A model generated the notes under the pieces. The model did not search any database and was not told the origin of the DNA. It was given only the letters and a program-made list of their open reading frames with translations. DNA of 64,000 bases from Niabella agricola (lineage in GTDB: Bacteria > Bacteroidota > Bacteroidia > Chitinophagales > Chitinophagaceae), in NCBI RefSeq assembly GCF_021538615.1, contig NZ_JAJHIZ010000002.1, positions 496,001-560,000 of the forward strand, in the 5' to 3' direction. The translations under genes and the position numbers were made by a program. This document shows, in pieces, positions 33,003 through 41,615 of the stretch. Positions within the stretch are counted from its first letter, which is position 1; each line of letters opens with the position of its first letter.

Positions 33003-34010
33003 ATGCCAAACAGGAGAACGGATCCCATGCCTGAACGAGTATCTCCCATGCTTTGTAAGTTAGTGAAGACGCTTCCTCTCCTGGAAGCCTATTTGTATGA
33101 GATTAAATGGGACGGTTATCGCGTGATATCGTTTGTCCGGCAAGGTGATGTGCGTATGGATTCGAGAAGCGGGCTGAATTACACCGCCCGATACCCTGAA
33201 GTTGAAAAAGCATTAAGGGCGTTAAAACATGATGTAGTTATCGATGGCGAAGTAGTGGTGTTTGATGATGAGGGAAAACCCGATTTTGAAACGCTGCAAC
33301 AATACAATGGTGAGCATACACCCATCAGCTATTGTGTCTTTGATTTGCTCTGGATAGACGGGCAGAACCTGGAACAACATCCACTTACTGAAAGGAAAAA
33401 AATCCTAAGGAAGCTCGTAGATAAGAAAGCAGCCTTTAAATTCAGTAAAAGCTATAATGATGGGGCGGCATTATATAAACAAATGAAGTCTTTGGGTCTG
33501 GAAGGCATTGTGGCGAAGCGTAAAAATAGTTTATACAGGGAAGGTGAACGCGGTAATGACTGGTTGAAGATTCCAACGCGGAAGCGACAGGAGTTTGTAA
33601 TAGGTGGATGGGCCGAATCTACAAAAGGCCGTTCCTTTAAAAGCCTTCTGTTTGGAGTTTACGAAAATGGCCGGTTTACCTGGATCGGCCGTAGCGGAGG
33701 CGGCTATAAAGAAAAGGAGATGGCAGGGATCCTGGAAAAGCTTAAAACATTAGAGACAGGAGCAACACCCTTTGTTAATCCAGTGCTGGATGCGGGGGGA
33801 GCGGTTTTGCATTATATACACCCGGAACTCGTTGCTAATTTTGAATTTGCTACCTGGACAAAAACGGGGCGAATCCGGAAACCGGCCACATTTTTGGGAT
33901 TCCGGAATGATAAAAGGCCAACAGAGGTTGTCCGGGAAATACCTGTAACCGCTAATGCTATCCGTAATGAGGCTGGGGAGATTAAAATTAAGTTACAAAA
34001 GACATCTTAA
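33003..34010 (+). CDS. ATP-dependent DNA ligase, LigD ligase-domain type
   Basis: A 335-residue stand-alone ligase that seals nicks or double-strand breaks. The nucleotidyl-transfer lysine is Lys35 in EIKWDGYR; further motifs are DSRSGLNYT, IDGEVVVFD, LEGIVAKRKNSLY and WLKIPTRKRQEFVIGG. The C-terminal OB domain is complete. It lacks the polymerase and phosphoesterase domains of full LigD, and no Ku gene is in the window. The frame is open to TTG 32928, but ATG 33003 fits the family start. With polX it suggests repair capacity for non-replicating cells (inference). Confidence 0.9.
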   Translation: MPNRRTDPMPERVSPMLCKLVKTLPLLEAYLYEIKWDGYRVISFVRQGDVRMDSRSGLNYTARYPEVEKALRALKHDVVIDGEVVVFDDEGKPDFETLQQYNGEHTPISYCVFDLLWIDGQNLEQHPLTERKKILRKLVDKKAAFKFSKSYNDGAALYKQMKSLGLEGIVAKRKNSLYREGERGNDWLKIPTRKRQEFVIGGWAESTKGRSFKSLLFGVYENGRFTWIGRSGGGYKEKEMAGILEKLKTLETGATPFVNPVLDAGGAVLHYIHPELVANFEFATWTKTGRIRKPATFLGFRNDKRPTEVVREIPVTANAIRNEAGEIKIKLQKTS

Positions 34011-34024
34011 TGGTTGATTGCATG

Positions 34025-35053
34025 TCAGATTTGCTGAAATGTTTCGTTGCGCATTTTCCTGTATACAAAAAAACCAATGATCATTGGCAACCAAAATGAT
34101 AATGCCCTGTATAATAGTGTGATTATCAATGCTGAGCTGAAATGTACGCCCAGCCTGGAAAAGAAATAACTCATTCCTCCTTCGTATATGATGAGGCCCC
34201 CGGGAGATATCGGCAAGAGCGAGACAATCCTCGTTAGTAAAAACCCTGCAGATACCGTAAGTATATTGATCGGCAAACCCAGGCCATGAAACAGCGCCAG
34301 GATCGTAAAAGCATCTGAGAGAAAAATGAGCAGTTGTAACCCCACAGCCCGGTATACAACATGTGCGTGCTCCCGAAAAAATTTGCTTGGACGTTCCACA
34401 AGTTCTTTTGTAGTAAAAAATGTTTGGAGCTTATTCCTGAGTTTTGCTAAGATTTTAGCGGATGCTATTTTTCTTTGAAAAATACCTATTGCATGTTGGT
34501 TGGAAAGGATATTTACGCTCAGACCAAACAGAAAATATACAACAAAGCCGATGCCCCAGATGATATATAGTGTGCCGGGAATGTTTAGCAGAAATATACT
34601 GAGGATTACTGTCAGAATAATAATGATTTCTATGGAAATATAGAAACTAATGAGCTCAACGGAGATAAGCGAAATAATGTTATTGACAGCAATTCCGTTT
34701 TTATGCAGGTAATTAAACAAAAAAGTATTGCCGCTTATTCCGGCGCTTGGAATGGTTTGATTGAAAAATAAGGTGATAAAGCTTATTTTGAATAATTTCC
34801 AGACCGTTTGACGGACACGAATATGAAACCCGAGTAATAGCTGCTGATACACGATTGCCCCAAAAAAATAGGTGCCAATTTGTCCAAGAACAGCAAATAG
34901 CAACCAATAAGGTTTGATCTTCCCGAAAAGCTCAATATCTGTTTTTATCTCGCTAAAATAATATACGGCAAATATGGAAAAGAGGACAACCAGTCCATAG
35001 AAGATGATGTTTCCTGTTGAAAATAATTTTTTCTTTTCTTGTTGCTTAGCCAT
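34025..35053 (-). CDS. Flippase-like membrane protein (UPF0104/LPG-synthase TM family)
   Basis: A 342-residue integral membrane protein with about eight helices, e.g. IIFYGLVVLFSIFAVYYF and IIIILTVILSIFLLNI. The lysylphosphatidylglycerol-synthase membrane-domain family signature is visible in FFNQTIPSAGISGNTFLF and SLLPISPGGLIIYEGGMSYFFS. No catalytic LPG-synthase domain is attached. Its role is probably lipid or lipid-linked substrate movement. It converges with the ligase gene (14-bp gap); no regulon motif is seen upstream. Confidence 0.85.
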   Translation of the reverse strand: MAKQQEKKKLFSTGNIIFYGLVVLFSIFAVYYFSEIKTDIELFGKIKPYWLLFAVLGQIGTYFFGAIVYQQLLLGFHIRVRQTVWKLFKISFITLFFNQTIPSAGISGNTFLFNYLHKNGIAVNNIISLISVELISFYISIEIIIILTVILSIFLLNIPGTLYIIWGIGFVVYFLFGLSVNILSNQHAIGIFQRKIASAKILAKLRNKLQTFFTTKELVERPSKFFREHAHVVYRAVGLQLLIFLSDAFTILALFHGLGLPINILTVSAGFLLTRIVSLLPISPGGLIIYEGGMSYFFSRLGVHFSSALIITLLYRALSFWLPMIIGFFVYRKMRNETFQQI

Positions 35054-35213
35054 GAGTTCAACATATTTTACAATGAGGCCAAATTCGCCAGCTAAGCCGG
35101 GCGGGAAAGACTGTTATGAAACCGTATAAGGAAAATGACGCGCTGGAATACTGTTTATTTGATATTTTCGATGGTAATAATTTTTTTCCGGGTTTATTAT
35201 GTACTGCTCCTGA

Positions 35214-35969
35214 TCACAATTCATATTGATATCCAAGGTTGATTACCGCAGCACCGGTTCTGTTTCTTCCGTTGACACTGTTTTTCTGAATGACAACAAA
35301 GCCATAATTCCCGCCCACTTCAAGAAAAATGCTGCCTGTGACAATTTTATAACCTAAGCCCAGGTGTCCTGTTATGCCGGTATTGAAGCGATGGAAATCT
35401 CTGCTGATATGATTCTCATTGTCGAATGACTGCGGAGCCTGGCCGAGTGGCTGCGTTTTTTCTTTGTCGAGATAGACCATGCTGTACCCCGTTGTGATAT
35501 TTTTTGCATTCAAAAGATAACTGGCAAAAGGCCCCGCTGCAATGTATGCGCGCCATTTGTTCTTTTGAGGAATAAAATGATATTTGATGAATATAGGTAA
35601 GATAAAATAGGTGATTCGTGTTTCTCTTTTATAATCTGCGTAAAGGAAAGACGGCACTGCCCCGGGCGCAAACTGTGGCGCCGTAATATCCGGCGTCTTA
35701 AAGGCCTGTACTCCATTTTTTTTACCGCCCTGGATCGAGTATTCCAGCTGCGGTTGGATGGAGAGGGATTTGTTGGCCGTGATTTCGACATGTAGTGCAG
35801 CATCCTGATAGGGTAACGTGCGATATCCGGAACTGACAGGGTTATTTGATCCCGCAGCGGTTAATTTGGGGATGCTGACACCGGGTTTGAAAGCGATTTC
35901 GATATTTCTTTGCGCATTGGAAAAGCTGGTTATTGCGATGAATATTATAATAAGAATATGCTTTTCCAT
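35214..35969 (-). CDS. PorT-like outer-membrane beta-barrel protein
   Basis: A 251-residue secreted protein with a signal peptide (HILIIIFIAITSFSNA) and an eight-strand-like barrel pattern with alternating residues, ending in GYQYEL with the terminal aromatic rule of barrel insertion. Typical pieces: FKPGVSIPKL, SIQPQLEYSIQGGKKNG, YFILPIFIKYHF, AAGPFASYLL, LGLGYKI. It is a clear paralogue of 48121-48876. Regulon promoter at 36042-36084. Function unknown beyond the fold. Confidence 0.85.
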   Translation of the reverse strand: MEKHILIIIFIAITSFSNAQRNIEIAFKPGVSIPKLTAAGSNNPVSSGYRTLPYQDAALHVEITANKSLSIQPQLEYSIQGGKKNGVQAFKTPDITAPQFAPGAVPSFLYADYKRETRITYFILPIFIKYHFIPQKNKWRAYIAAGPFASYLLNAKNITTGYSMVYLDKEKTQPLGQAPQSFDNENHISRDFHRFNTGITGHLGLGYKIVTGSIFLEVGGNYGFVVIQKNSVNGRNRTGAAVINLGYQYEL

Positions 35970-36041
35970 TTCATCAAGTTTTAATTGCGATATGAGCCCT
36001 GGTTTGATAGAATTGGTACAATGTTCTGTATTTCATTGTCA

Positions 36042-36084
36042 TAAAGTTATCACCATATTTAAGGGTTTTCAATGATGTTAGTCA
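36042..36084 (-). promoter_or_regulatory. Crp/Fnr-type site plus -7 box for the barrel gene
   Basis: TGATGTTAGTCA at 36073-36084; minus-strand -7 box TAACTTTA (7/8) at 36049-36042; centre distance 33 bp. Leader about 66 nt. Confidence 0.65.
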
Positions 36085-36220
36085 CCATGGTGTATGATGT
36101 TAATAGGAACGCCATTTTATAGCTTTTGAACCGGGGGGCGCAAAAAGAACCGATGCGGCGGGTAAATTACAGGCGCCACTCATTATAAAGTCTGTCAACA
36201 CCGGTAAGTGCATAAAACAC

Positions 36221-36258
36221 AAAGAGGCCGTCCTTCATCTGTTCCGGGCGGCCTCTTT
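36221..36258 (-). terminator. Intrinsic terminator behind the DHFR-like gene
   Basis: AAAGAGGCCG (36221-36230) pairs with CGGCCTCTTT (36249-36258). Read on the minus strand the stem is followed by GTGTTTTAT; A/T-rich flanks on both sides could let it work in both directions. It separates the DHFR-like gene from the barrel-gene promoter. Confidence 0.75.
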
Positions 36259-36295
36259 AAAAATGTACTTTAAGATTGGGTCTGCAGCCCAAAGA

Positions 36296-36877
36296 TTATT
36301 TTTTCAGCGGACCCAAATGTTTGTATGTATTGATGAGCAAACCTGTGGGTGTGGTTTTTGAGTCAATAAAAGCAAGCTCCCGCGCGTCAACGCTGTCGGA
36401 CAATAAACGTTTGCCCCGGCCCAGCAAAACCGGGTAAGTGATCAGTATTACTTCGTCAGCCAAACCCTGGTCGAGTAATACAGAAGTGAGCGTAGAACTT
36501 CCCACAATAATCAGGTCCGGGCCGTCTGTTGATTTGAGATCACGGACTGCGTTTACGACATCAGCGCTTAAACTTTTTACGGGCCCCCAATCCAAGCGCT
36601 CCGGACGGTTGGTTACAATGTATTTTGTTGCGGCGTTAATTGCATTTGCCATAGGAAAATCGCCTGCATTCGGCCAAAAGGCACTGAATATATCATAGGT
36701 GTGCCGGGCAAGCAGCAGGTCGAAATTGGATCCATATGCTTCAAGGAGCATTGCCGCCCCGGCAGGACTTCGGTATGGTGTTGTCCATGCGCCATAGGTA
36801 TACGCTCCATCATGTTCGATTACGCCATCCAGCGAAATATGCTCGAAAATTCTGATCTTTCTCATTTGTCTAATCAT
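36296..36877 (-). CDS. Dihydrofolate reductase-like (RibD C-terminal) family protein
   Basis: A 193-residue DHFR-fold protein of the YyaP/YwjB type: RKIRIFEHISLDGVIEHDG at the start, LLLARHTYDIFSAFW, and the nucleotide-site strand DLIIVGSSTLTSVLL followed by EVILITYPVLLGRGKRLL. Members bind NADPH, but substrates are mostly unknown; it is not a true folate enzyme. ATG five codons later (MRKIRIF) is an alternative start. No regulon motif is seen upstream, and it is flanked by a terminator, so it may be an unrelated gene in the island. Confidence 0.85.
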   Translation of the reverse strand: MIRQMRKIRIFEHISLDGVIEHDGAYTYGAWTTPYRSPAGAAMLLEAYGSNFDLLLARHTYDIFSAFWPNAGDFPMANAINAATKYIVTNRPERLDWGPVKSLSADVVNAVRDLKSTDGPDLIIVGSSTLTSVLLDQGLADEVILITYPVLLGRGKRLLSDSVDARELAFIDSKTTPTGLLINTYKHLGPLKK

Positions 36878-36990
36878 TTAATTTGTTGTCCAAAATTAAA
36901 AGAGATATGCCTGCCGTTTAAGGTACAATTGTGTCAAACTGAGGGGGCTTTTTACCGTTTGTATATGTATTAGGGGGCATTTGGATCGTT

Positions 36991-39342
36991 CTAATATTCC
37001 CATTTCCAGTGTTTGATTTCCGGTAAATCATCAAAATAGGTGCTGATATATGCTTTGTGATCGTTTAATTTTTGCTCGCAATAGGCGTTGAAGGTATCTC
37101 TCTGATATACCATCGCCGGAACACGTCTGACGGCCTCCATTGCCAGTTGATACCGGCTCATGTGATTTAACACTGTCATGTCAAACGGGGTAGTGGTAGT
37201 ACCTTCTTCCATATATCCCCGTACGTGAAACCTTGAGGGATTGGGGCGCCCATGAACCAGGTCGTGAATAATGCGGACATAACCGTGAAATGCGAATATC
37301 ACCGGGGCATTATCTGTAAATAGCTCAGTAAATTGTTCGTCGCTTAAACCATGGGAATGATACAGCACCGGCGATAAAGCCATTAGGTCAACAATATTTA
37401 CGAGCCGCACTTTTAGGTCTGGAAGCTGGCTGCGCAAAATTGAAACAGCGGCCACGGCTTCCAGTGTAGGAACATCCCCGGCGCAGGCGATGATCACATC
37501 TGGCTGGGCTCCGTCATCATTTCCTGCCCATTTCCACACAGAGGCACCACGTGCGCAATGCTCCACTGCCGCTTCCATGGTCAGCCACTGCAATTCAGGC
37601 TGTTTGCCGGCCACAACGAGATTTGCATAATCTTTACTGGAGAAACAGTGATGCATTACTGCTAAAAGGGTATTGGCATCAGGCGGAAGATAAATGCGGG
37701 TGACGTTACTTTTCTTATTAATCACCGTGTCAATAAATCCGGGTCCCTGATGGCTGTATCCATTGTGGTCCTGGCGCCAGGAATGCGATGTTAACAGATA
37801 ATTTAATGAGGCTACCGGTTTGCGCCACGGCAGTTCTTTACTGGTTTTTATCCACTTTGCATATTGGCTGAACATGGAATCAATGATGGTGATAAAAGCT
37901 TCGTAGCAGGAGAAAAGACCGTGTCTGCCTGTTAAGAGATATCCTTCCAGCCAGCCTTCACAAAGATGTTCGCTCAATACTTCCATTACCCGGCCTTCGG
38001 CGGAAAGATGGTCGTCTGTATCCAGTGTTGTTTCAAGAAAGCAACGGGTTGTCTTTTCAAAAACAGCTTGCAACCGGTTTGAAGCTGTTTCATCCGGGCA
38101 AAATAGCCTGAAATTCAGGTTTTCCTGGTTTAGTTCGAAGATGTCCCGCAGGTAATTGCCAAAATTACGCGTACTTTCTGCTTCTTTGGTTCCCGGATGA
38201 GTAACGTCAACCGCGTATTTTTTGAAATCCGGGAGCTTCAGTTCTTTAAGGACCGAGCCTCCGTTGGCGAGGGCAAGCATGCCCATTCTTTTTTTTCCTA
38301 CAGGTGCAAGGCTTTGTAGTTCAGGAACCAGCTTTCCATTTTTGTCAAATAATTTTTCGGGAGCATAGCTTCGCATCCAGGTCTCCAGAAGTTGTAACTG
38401 TTCCGTATTTGTTTTTACGTCGGTCAGCGGCACCTGGTGCGATCTGAAGGAGTCTTCGATGGGGTGATGATCCCACTCTTTTGGGCCTGTCCAGCCCTTT
38501 GGCGACCGAAGGATGATCATGGGCCAACCTTTGATAACGGGTTCATTCATGGAACGGGCCTGTTGTTGCAGGGTTTTGATCTTGGCATAAGCCTGATCAA
38601 ATGCCGCTGCCATTGCATGATGCATGGGATAGGGATCGCTTCCCTCTACGAAAATCACCTCATACCCATAGCCGGTAAATAATGCCTGGAGCTCGGTGTC
38701 TGATTTCCTGGCGAGTATCGTAGGACTCGCAATCTTATACCCGTTCAGATGCAGGATGGGAAGAACCACGCCGTCGCGTAGGGGGTTTAGAAAGCTTATC
38801 GATTTCCAGCTGCCCTCAAGAGGCGCGGTTTCAGCTTCTCCATCGCCGATGATGCAGGCAACAATAAGGTCTGGATTGTCAAATGCAGCTCCAACAGCAT
38901 GTACCAATGCATAACCCAGTTCGCCTCCTTCATGTATAGATCCGGGTGTGTGCGCACTTACATGGCTCGGAATGCCCCCCGGTGTTGAAAACTGCCTGAA
39001 TAGTGCTTTTAAACCATGTTCATCCATCGATATTTTCGGATATATTTCAGAATAACTCCCCTCAAGGTAGGTGTTGGCGACGATCGCCGGAGCCCCATGG
39101 CCGGGACCACATATGTAAAGAATATTAGCATCCGTATCCTTTATGAGGCGGTTCAGGTGTAGATAAATAAAGCTTAATCCCGGCGATGTTCCCCAATGGC
39201 CCAGTAACCTTGGTTTAATATGCGTTGCCTTTAATGGCTCGCGCAGCAGCGGGTTATCCTGTAAGTATATTTGTCCGGCCGCGAGATAATTGGCTGCCTG
39301 CCAGTACCGGTGCATGTTTTGTAATTGTTGTTCAGTTATCAT
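36991..39342 (-). CDS. xfp: Phosphoketolase (xylulose-5-P/fructose-6-P)
   Basis: A thiamine-diphosphate enzyme of 783 residues that splits xylulose-5-phosphate or fructose-6-phosphate to acetyl phosphate plus a shorter sugar phosphate. Signatures: [40 protein letters not shown], the ThDP-binding [16 protein letters not shown], and [20 protein letters not shown]. Full family length. It lies 11 bp behind the acetate kinase gene, so acetyl phosphate made here would be turned directly into ATP: a redox-neutral energy branch suited to low oxygen. Promoter of the pair: 40588-40630. Confidence 0.96.
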   Translation of the reverse strand: MITEQQLQNMHRYWQAANYLAAGQIYLQDNPLLREPLKATHIKPRLLGHWGTSPGLSFIYLHLNRLIKDTDANILYICGPGHGAPAIVANTYLEGSYSEIYPKISMDEHGLKALFRQFSTPGGIPSHVSAHTPGSIHEGGELGYALVHAVGAAFDNPDLIVACIIGDGEAETAPLEGSWKSISFLNPLRDGVVLPILHLNGYKIASPTILARKSDTELQALFTGYGYEVIFVEGSDPYPMHHAMAAAFDQAYAKIKTLQQQARSMNEPVIKGWPMIILRSPKGWTGPKEWDHHPIEDSFRSHQVPLTDVKTNTEQLQLLETWMRSYAPEKLFDKNGKLVPELQSLAPVGKKRMGMLALANGGSVLKELKLPDFKKYAVDVTHPGTKEAESTRNFGNYLRDIFELNQENLNFRLFCPDETASNRLQAVFEKTTRCFLETTLDTDDHLSAEGRVMEVLSEHLCEGWLEGYLLTGRHGLFSCYEAFITIIDSMFSQYAKWIKTSKELPWRKPVASLNYLLTSHSWRQDHNGYSHQGPGFIDTVINKKSNVTRIYLPPDANTLLAVMHHCFSSKDYANLVVAGKQPELQWLTMEAAVEHCARGASVWKWAGNDDGAQPDVIIACAGDVPTLEAVAAVSILRSQLPDLKVRLVNIVDLMALSPVLYHSHGLSDEQFTELFTDNAPVIFAFHGYVRIIHDLVHGRPNPSRFHVRGYMEEGTTTTPFDMTVLNHMSRYQLAMEAVRRVPAMVYQRDTFNAYCEQKLNDHKAYISTYFDDLPEIKHWKWEY

Positions 39343-39353
39343 GACTTATAGCT

Positions 39354-40529
39354 TTAAAAAAAAGAAAGCATATGTTTTGCAATCATATAGGCTTCATCTG
39401 TTTTTACCACCCGTACTTTTACCGCAGAGCCGGCCGATGAGATGAGCTCACCGCTATTGTTATTGCCGGCATGGATCCTGATTCCCAGATATTCCAAACC
39501 ATCGCAAACCCGGTTTCTGATAACGGCGGCGTGCTCGCCGATGCCCCCGGTGAAGATCAGGGTGTCAATGCCGTTTAAAGCGGCTGCCATCGCCCCGATC
39601 ATTTTTTTTATATTGTAACAGAACAGATCAAGGGCTTCTGCCACCTGGCTGTTTTCCGACTCCAGGCCCAGCAGTATTTCCAGGTTGGCACTTACTCCTG
39701 ATACACCCTTTAGTCCTGATTCATGGCTCAGGACCTGCTCCAGGTCGGATGCGGTCATTTTCTTTTGTCTTAAAAGGTATAGCAGTACTCCCGGATCGAT
39801 ATCGCCGCATCTCGTGCCCATCATTAGTCCTCCGATTGGGGTCATTCCCATCGTAGTATCCACACATTGACCATCTTTAACAGCGGCGAGGCTGGAGCCG
39901 TTGCCCAGATGTGCAATGACTATTTTGCCGCTGGCCTCACCGGCAACCGTTTTTTGAAGATGGTGCATCACGAATTCAAATGAAAGGCCATGAAACCCAT
40001 ATTTTTGGATGCCTTCTTTCCATAATGACCTTGGCAGCGGATAGTATTTTGCACGGGGAGGGATTGAATTGTGAAAAAAGGTATCAAAACAAGCAATGTG
40101 TTTAACCGCCGGAAATGCATCCATAAATATGCTGATGACATCGATCTCATCCGGGATATGGGTTGACGCCAGCGAACGTATGGATATCAGATATTCTAGA
40201 AAATGATTGTCGATACGCTCCGGCCGGCGATGGGCCGGGCCGCCCTGCACCATTCTGTAGCCAATCGCATTTACCGGGATTTCGTCAAGCAATAGCCATT
40301 GAACAAACAACTTGGCAGCTGCCGCAAGGTTGGAACAGCGCTCCTTTGTGTTTTTCAAAACCCGTTCCTTTTCTGTGGTTACCAAAAATGGGCTTTCGTC
40401 GTTGCCGATGTCCTGTATACTCCCCTTTAATACCAGGCTTAAACCCGAATCAATTTTAAAGATATTGATCTTCAGGCTGGAAGAACCTGCATTTACGGTT
40501 AAAAAATATAAGTTCTCGATGGATGTCAT
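39354..40529 (-). CDS. ackA: Acetate kinase
   Basis: A 391-residue ASKHA-fold kinase converting acetyl phosphate plus ADP into acetate plus ATP. Motifs: VNAGSSSLKINIF (phosphate-1 loop), YGFHGLSFEFV, AHLGNGSSLAAVKDG, MGMTPIGGLMMGTRCGDIDPG and FTGGIGEHAAVIR. First gene of the operon with phosphoketolase (11-bp gap). Together they form a complete acetyl-phosphate route to ATP. It is divergent from a USP gene. Confidence 0.96.
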   Translation of the reverse strand: MTSIENLYFLTVNAGSSSLKINIFKIDSGLSLVLKGSIQDIGNDESPFLVTTEKERVLKNTKERCSNLAAAAKLFVQWLLLDEIPVNAIGYRMVQGGPAHRRPERIDNHFLEYLISIRSLASTHIPDEIDVISIFMDAFPAVKHIACFDTFFHNSIPPRAKYYPLPRSLWKEGIQKYGFHGLSFEFVMHHLQKTVAGEASGKIVIAHLGNGSSLAAVKDGQCVDTTMGMTPIGGLMMGTRCGDIDPGVLLYLLRQKKMTASDLEQVLSHESGLKGVSGVSANLEILLGLESENSQVAEALDLFCYNIKKMIGAMAAALNGIDTLIFTGGIGEHAAVIRNRVCDGLEYLGIRIHAGNNNSGELISSAGSAVKVRVVKTDEAYMIAKHMLSFF

Positions 40530-40587
40530 GTTTTGCTCCGGTTTTTAATGAGCCATTTATGAGACGGGGCGCTGGAAATTCCGCCAA

Positions 40588-40630
40588 CAAAGAGAATCAA
40601 AAAGTTATTATCCCGAAATGATCTATATCA
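40588..40630 (-). promoter_or_regulatory. Crp/Fnr-type site plus -7 box for ackA-xfp
   Basis: TGATCTATATCA at 40619-40630, an FNR-like palindrome; minus-strand -7 box TCTCTTTG (7/8) at 40595-40588; centre distance 33 bp. Confidence 0.65.
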
Positions 40631-40640
40631 TTGGACGGGA

Positions 40641-40683
40641 TGTGTTCAATCATTAATCAGCGGGCCTTAAAATTACTAATTTG
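40641..40683 (+). promoter_or_regulatory. Degenerate Crp/Fnr-type site upstream of USP 40710
   Basis: TGTGTTCAATCA at 40641-40652 (one mismatch to TGAn6TCA) with CTAATTTG (6/8) at 40676-40683, centre distance 33 bp. Alternatively the shared site 40619-40630 acts on this box from 55 bp. Either way support is modest. Confidence 0.4.
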
Positions 40684-40709
40684 TATGCGTTATCAAATGC
40701 AATTTAACA

Positions 40710-41573
40710 ATGAAAACCATTGTTGCAGCAACAAATTTTTCGGAAGTTTCGAACCATGCGGTGGCTTTTGCGGCGGATGTAGCCAGAATGATTAGGGCCC
40801 GCCTGGTCATTTTTAATGTAATCGGCCTCCTGCCTGCGATGTCAGACGCGCGGTTACCACTGGTAGCCTGTGATGCCACTATTGAACAATCGGAACAGTT
40901 ACTGCAGCAATTGTTGTTAAAAATAAAAGCAAAAATCAACAGTGAAATAGAGGCGAAGACGCTGTACAAAGTGGGCTCAGTGATTAGCGAGTTGGATGCA
41001 TTGTGCCGGCGCGAGGAGCCGTTTGCTGTTTTTATTGCGTCTCAGTTTGTTACCGCATTTGAGCGGATTATACTGGGTACTTATGCCGTTTCCATAGCAA
41101 AGTACAGTGCTTTTCCGGTTGTTGTGGTGCCGCCATCCGCCACGATGAATGGATTTAAAAAAGTGGCGATCGCCATCGATTTGGCTCAAAATAGTGCTGT
41201 GCAGTGGCCTTTTCTAAGAACCTGGTTGGAACTGTTTCATTCACAGGTGGATATTGTATATGTAAGTTCCGGTGTAGCTGATCCGGCGAAGGAAACAATA
41301 ATGACAAGCATTGTGGATGTGCAATTAAGAAATTTTGATCTGCATTATTGTTTTTTAAAAAATGACAAGATTGTCGATGGTATTAAAGAATATGTAGCGG
41401 AAAACAAACCGGAGCTATTAATCATGTCCGTTAAAAGGCATGGACTTTTTCATAAAAGTGTAACCCGGCCTTTTATTGAGACGCCAAAGGTTCCTGTACT
41501 TTTTTTATCTCCAAAATTCCGGGGAGATATGATGTCTTCTGGTTTGGAAGAATCGGCTACAGGTATTTCTTAG
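40710..41573 (+). CDS. Universal stress protein, tandem UspA domains
   Basis: A 287-residue double Usp. Domain 1 opens KTIVAATNFSEVSNHAVAFA and domain 2 opens FKKVAIAIDLAQNSAVQWPF. The C-terminal region (SVKRHGLFHKSVTRPFIETPK) replaces the ATP-binding glycine motif, so it belongs to the non-ATP-binding type. It is a close paralogue of 45715-46563; the pair flanks the second P-type ATPase and an MFS gene. It lies 42 bp before the ATPase gene, so the two are probably co-transcribed. Confidence 0.92.
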   Translation: MKTIVAATNFSEVSNHAVAFAADVARMIRARLVIFNVIGLLPAMSDARLPLVACDATIEQSEQLLQQLLLKIKAKINSEIEAKTLYKVGSVISELDALCRREEPFAVFIASQFVTAFERIILGTYAVSIAKYSAFPVVVVPPSATMNGFKKVAIAIDLAQNSAVQWPFLRTWLELFHSQVDIVYVSSGVADPAKETIMTSIVDVQLRNFDLHYCFLKNDKIVDGIKEYVAENKPELLIMSVKRHGLFHKSVTRPFIETPKVPVLFLSPKFRGDMMSSGLEESATGIS

Positions 41574-41615
41574 AGTAAAAAAAGGGATGAATCCATTTAC
41601 ACGAGCATTTCTGTT

